A DNA stretch of 64,000 nucleotides from Chionis minor (lineage: Eukaryota; Chordata; Aves; Charadriiformes; Chionididae). This document shows positions 63,301 through 64,000 of this stretch, piece by piece. The first letter of the stretch is position 1. Every line of letters begins with the position of its first letter. The translations under genes were made by a program, and so were the position numbers. The notes below the pieces were generated by a model. It had not been told where the DNA came from and searched no databases. It was given only the letters and a program-made list of their open reading frames with translations. The stretch covers positions 375,609-439,608 of the forward strand of contig VZSF01000638.1 in NCBI GenBank assembly GCA_013398295.1, in the 5' to 3' direction.

Positions 63301-63865
63301 ATACAGACATGAAAAACTACAGTAAGTTTCCTTGCATCATTTTTTTTTCAGTCTTGTAACAATATATACTTATTGTATATGTAACAATCATTAAAAGAGC
63401 TATGCTCCACAGAAATTTGCATTTGACAGTAAATTGCATGGTTATAGTACTGCATTAAGAATAGTAAGAGATCACAACCGGTCCCAAAAAGCACTAAAAA
63501 TTAATTTAATTTCACTACTCAATTTCTATAAATGCAATATAGTATCCACAAGTACCTACAAGACAAATTAATGAAAAAAATACTACGAAGAAATCATATA
63601 AATGGCTCTGAACTAGATGAGAGAGTGAAGCATGGAGGGAAGGATCTAAGTCTCCAAAATACAAAGTCAAATTCAGTTTTGAAACATCAATAATGGTAAT
63701 ACCTTTAAAATAAAGATGTCTTTCTGTACACGGTACTGATCCCTTTTTTGGTGCGTTGAGATAGCTTTCTGAATAATATGATCTAAATGGAGGCTGTAAG
63801 GTTTAGGTCCTCTTTTCTTCATCTCGTGAAAACGTTTTAAGCAGTTGAGTGCAGCACTTGCTCGT
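30226..63865 (-). CDS. RICTOR: RICTOR, rapamycin-insensitive companion of mTOR; C-terminal about 1242 residues
   Basis: Scaffold subunit that defines mTOR complex 2; with mTOR, mLST8 and SIN1 it presents AKT, SGK1 and PKC for phosphorylation. Twenty-two exons in transcript order: 63703-63865, 63194-63295, 60874-60920, 59189-59324, 58435-58634, 57235-57361, 50190-50354, 49657-49733, 49460-49538, 48471-48580, 45306-45393, 44461-44553, 43473-43579, 42617-42846, 40817-41846, 37032-37209, 35689-35773, 34117-34347, 32497-32640, 31572-31695, 30470-30608, 30226-30300. All sites are GT-AG and every phase closes (3730 nt of coding plus stop). The protein is near-identical to what I remember of human RICTOR (1708 residues) over the helical-repeat part. 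If the exon count matches the human 38, these are exons 17-38. The first 16 or so exons and the promoter are outside the window to the right. Confidence 0.96.
30470..30608 (-). CDS. RICTOR: RICTOR exon r21
   Basis: [20 protein letters not shown]...[18 protein letters not shown]...VQFLQ. The Cys in DICLYSE is the equivalent of human Cys1651, the fourth zinc ligand. Acceptor ttcag, donor gtaagt; phase 0 out. Confidence 0.95.
31572..31695 (-). CDS. RICTOR: RICTOR exon r20
   Basis: [20 protein letters not shown]...[20 protein letters not shown]. Acceptor tccag, donor gtaagt; leaves in phase 2. Confidence 0.94.
32497..32640 (-). CDS. RICTOR: RICTOR exon r19
   Basis: [20 protein letters not shown]...[20 protein letters not shown]...STELVL. 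Acceptor ttcag, donor gtaagt; phases fit r18 and r20. Confidence 0.94.
33150..33490 (-). mobile_element. Old, diverged CR1 fragment (CR1-F)
   Basis: Weak but collinear match to reverse-complement CR1: gaagggatttttgagatcac, ...caaccccttgctcagag..., then a region like ORF2 end, and ctctctcagccactgcccat. No open frame remains. Lies in the RICTOR intron between r18 and r19. Confidence 0.6.
34117..34347 (-). CDS. RICTOR: RICTOR exon r18 with zinc-site residues
   Basis: [12 protein letters not shown]...[20 protein letters not shown]...VQILGYQP. The H-x4-C-x2-C in HTDENCLYC matches human His1515, Cys1520 and Cys1523, reported zinc ligands in the mTORC2 structure. Acceptor tacag, donor gttagt. Confidence 0.95.
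35689..35773 (-). CDS. RICTOR: RICTOR exon r17
   Basis: [20 protein letters not shown]...RVFASDAG. Acceptor tccag, donor gtactg; leaves in phase 1. Confidence 0.93.
37032..37209 (-). CDS. RICTOR: RICTOR exon r16
   Basis: [20 protein letters not shown]...[14 protein letters not shown]...[17 protein letters not shown]. Acceptor tacag, donor gtatgt; leaves in phase 0. Confidence 0.95.
37210..40816 (-). other. RICTOR intron between r15 and r16
   Basis: 3.6 kb of AT-rich sequence with CR1-C at 38.4-38.67 kb. Nothing else recognised. Confidence 0.55.
38405..38667 (+). mobile_element. CR1 LINE 3' fragment (CR1-C)
   Basis: Starts with agaggaaatggcctcaag, continues with ttggaacaggctgcccaggg and gaggtatttaaaagatgtgt, and ends with the tail tctatgactct. 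Antisense to RICTOR, mid-intron between r15 and r16. This is a different subfamily tail (tggtggacttggcagtgtta) from CR1-A. Confidence 0.9.
40817..41846 (-). CDS. RICTOR: RICTOR exon r15: large 1030-bp phospho-region exon
   Basis: 342 codons between split codons. Serine/threonine-rich and probably disordered. Contains [20 protein letters not shown], the basophilic [10 protein letters not shown] site (equivalent of human Thr1135, an S6K1 target that recruits 14-3-3), [20 protein letters not shown] and [10 protein letters not shown]. Acceptor ttcag, donor gtaaga. By far the longest exon in the gene, as in mammals. Confidence 0.96.
42617..42846 (-). CDS. RICTOR: RICTOR exon r14
   Basis: [20 protein letters not shown]...[10 protein letters not shown]...[20 protein letters not shown]...ESESAPS. 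Marks the change from the helical-repeat core to the serine-rich disordered region. Acceptor tacag, donor gtaagt (a tandem gtaagtaagtaa). Confidence 0.95.
43473..43579 (-). CDS. RICTOR: RICTOR exon r13
   Basis: [20 protein letters not shown]...[16 protein letters not shown]. Acceptor tccag, donor gtatgt; leaves in phase 2. Confidence 0.95.
44461..44553 (-). CDS. RICTOR: RICTOR exon r12
   Basis: Thirty-one codons: [20 protein letters not shown]...[11 protein letters not shown]. More diverged from human at its start than neighbouring exons. Acceptor ttcag, donor gttagt. Confidence 0.92.
45306..45393 (-). CDS. RICTOR: RICTOR exon r11
   Basis: [20 protein letters not shown] then TGCHLLESQ. Acceptor gacag, donor gtgagg; leaves in phase 0. 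Confidence 0.94.
45525..48450 (-). mobile_element. Long, near-complete but decayed CR1 LINE (CR1-D)
   Basis: About 2.9 kb in the same orientation as RICTOR. On the - strand: endonuclease part ([29 protein letters not shown]), a linker ([15 protein letters not shown]), reverse transcriptase ([28 protein letters not shown]), [11 protein letters not shown] in place of the catalytic FADDTK box, and the ORF2 end ([20 protein letters not shown]). Many frameshifts and stops make it inactive. It fills nearly the whole intron between r10 and r11. Confidence 0.92.
48471..48580 (-). CDS. RICTOR: RICTOR exon r10
   Basis: [20 protein letters not shown]...[16 protein letters not shown]. Acceptor tttag, donor gtaaat. 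A near full-length CR1 starts within about 35 nt of this donor. Confidence 0.94.
49460..49538 (-). CDS. RICTOR: RICTOR exon r9
   Basis: [20 protein letters not shown] then MEKWQK. Acceptor tacag, donor gtaatg; leaves in phase 0. Confidence 0.94.
49657..49733 (-). CDS. RICTOR: RICTOR exon r8
   Basis: [20 protein letters not shown] then LLLLL and a split Arg. Acceptor tttag, donor gtaaat. Confidence 0.94.
50190..50354 (-). CDS. RICTOR: RICTOR exon r7
   Basis: Fifty-five codons: [20 protein letters not shown]...[19 protein letters not shown]...[12 protein letters not shown]. Phase 0 on both sides. Acceptor tgcag, donor gtgagc. Confidence 0.95.
52947..54030 (-). mobile_element. CR1 LINE 3' fragment (CR1-E)
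   Basis: Begins (+ strand view) with atcatagaatggtttaggtt, followed by the standard CR1 3' end. ORF2 remains on the - strand include [20 protein letters not shown] and [11 protein letters not shown], with the catalytic Asp-Asp kept. Frameshifts are present near 53420-53470 and 53620. The match can be followed to about 54030 (ctccaatttagag). Mid-intron between r6 and r7. Confidence 0.9.
55546..55680. repeat. T-rich tracts
   Basis: Several T runs of up to about 17 nt between 55554 and 55680 in the large RICTOR intron, directly after the 55251-55520 open frame. Simple sequence. Confidence 0.6.
57235..57361 (-). CDS. RICTOR: RICTOR exon r6
   Basis: [20 protein letters not shown]...[19 protein letters not shown]. 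Acceptor cccag, donor gtaagt. Followed by the largest intron in the window (about 6.9 kb). Confidence 0.95.
58435..58634 (-). CDS. RICTOR: RICTOR exon r5
   Basis: [18 protein letters not shown]...[13 protein letters not shown]...[20 protein letters not shown]. Acceptor gttag, donor gtgagt; leaves in phase 2 (Cys split TG/T). Confidence 0.95.
59189..59324 (-). CDS. RICTOR: RICTOR exon r4
   Basis: [20 protein letters not shown] and [11 protein letters not shown]. Acceptor catag, donor gtaaga. Ends in phase 0. Confidence 0.94.
60058..60160. repeat. Degenerate TA/TG-CA alternating purine-pyrimidine tract
   Basis: About 100 bp of mixed (TA)n, (TG)n and (CA)n blocks in the RICTOR intron between r3 and r4. 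An interrupted microsatellite with no gene content. Confidence 0.8.
60874..60920 (-). CDS. RICTOR: RICTOR exon r3 (47-bp small exon)
   Basis: [15 protein letters not shown] plus a split Arg codon. Too short for an ordinary open-frame search but needed to keep the frame between r2 and r4. Acceptor tctag, donor gtatgt. Confidence 0.92.
60921..63193 (-). other. RICTOR intron between r2 and r3
   Basis: 2.3 kb of AT-rich intron. No repeat family or exon-like segment recognised. Confidence 0.55.
63194..63295 (-). CDS. RICTOR: RICTOR exon r2
   Basis: Thirty-four whole codons between phase-0 introns: [20 protein letters not shown]...[13 protein letters not shown]. Acceptor tccag, donor gtgagg. Confidence 0.94.
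63703..63865 (-). CDS. RICTOR: RICTOR exon r1 (first in window)
   Basis: Acceptor attag, donor gtatta. Enters with the last base of a split codon and leaves in phase 0. Encodes [20 protein letters not shown] and QKDIFILK, part of the armadillo/HEAT-type helical repeats. Confidence 0.93.
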
Positions 63866-64000
63866 CTAATAGGAAAAAAAAATAACCAGAATTTGGCAAC
63901 TTACATCCAACTAAAGAGCACCAGTGGTCTACCTTGAGTAAATAAACATAGCTCAAGAAAGAACTGACCAACAATTCCAAAGTAAATAAATAATAAAAAA

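Noticed and set aside
1..64000. tRNA, rRNA, CRISPR, operon or phage-type features
   Set aside because: No such structure seen; the window is vertebrate nuclear DNA with spliced genes.

Overview
The window is avian nuclear DNA. The evidence is long AT-rich introns with consensus GT-AG sites, several CR1 (chicken-repeat-1) LINE fragments in both orientations, and two vertebrate genes recognisable exon by exon. The gene pair oncostatin M receptor (OSMR, + strand) and RICTOR (- strand), lying tail to tail, matches the human 5p13 order. From general knowledge that block is on the Z chromosome of birds. The species cannot be named from the sequence.

Left part (1 to about 24.5 kb, + strand): OSMR. 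Sixteen well-supported coding exons run from 1574 to 22400, and a candidate signal-peptide exon lies at 507-573. They encode, in order, a first cytokine-binding half-module (D1, WSQWS), an Ig-like domain (D2), the cytokine-binding module D3-D4 (WSEWS), three fibronectin III domains (D5-D7), a transmembrane helix, the JAK-binding box 1, and a cytoplasmic tail with a YMSQ STAT-type motif. With the candidate first exon the product is about 924 residues; the human protein is 979. A 3' UTR follows to about 24.4-24.5 kb.

Middle (about 24.5-25.4 kb): a short intergenic gap between the two 3' ends, holding an isolated CpG cluster near 24.62-24.67 kb.

Right part (about 25.4 kb to the window end, - strand): RICTOR, the defining subunit of mTORC2. 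A long 3' UTR (about 25.4-30.2 kb) is followed, reading leftward in transcript order from 63865, by 22 coding exons for the last 1242 or so residues. The missing N-terminal part (roughly 465 residues by comparison with human) lies beyond the right edge. The serine-rich region with the S6K-type site, the zinc-site His/Cys residues and the C-terminus are all intact.

Mobile DNA: six CR1 segments (17.6, 21.05-21.9, 33.15-33.5, 38.4-38.7, 45.5-48.45 and 52.95-54.03 kb). The most striking observation is that three of them end within about 35 nt of a splice site of a host exon. Two appear to supply the likely branch point for an OSMR acceptor, and one fills almost a whole RICTOR intron. No prokaryote-type system, RNA gene or CRISPR array is present. 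Functionally the two genes are unrelated neighbours: OSMR is a JAK/STAT cytokine receptor and RICTOR is a kinase scaffold.
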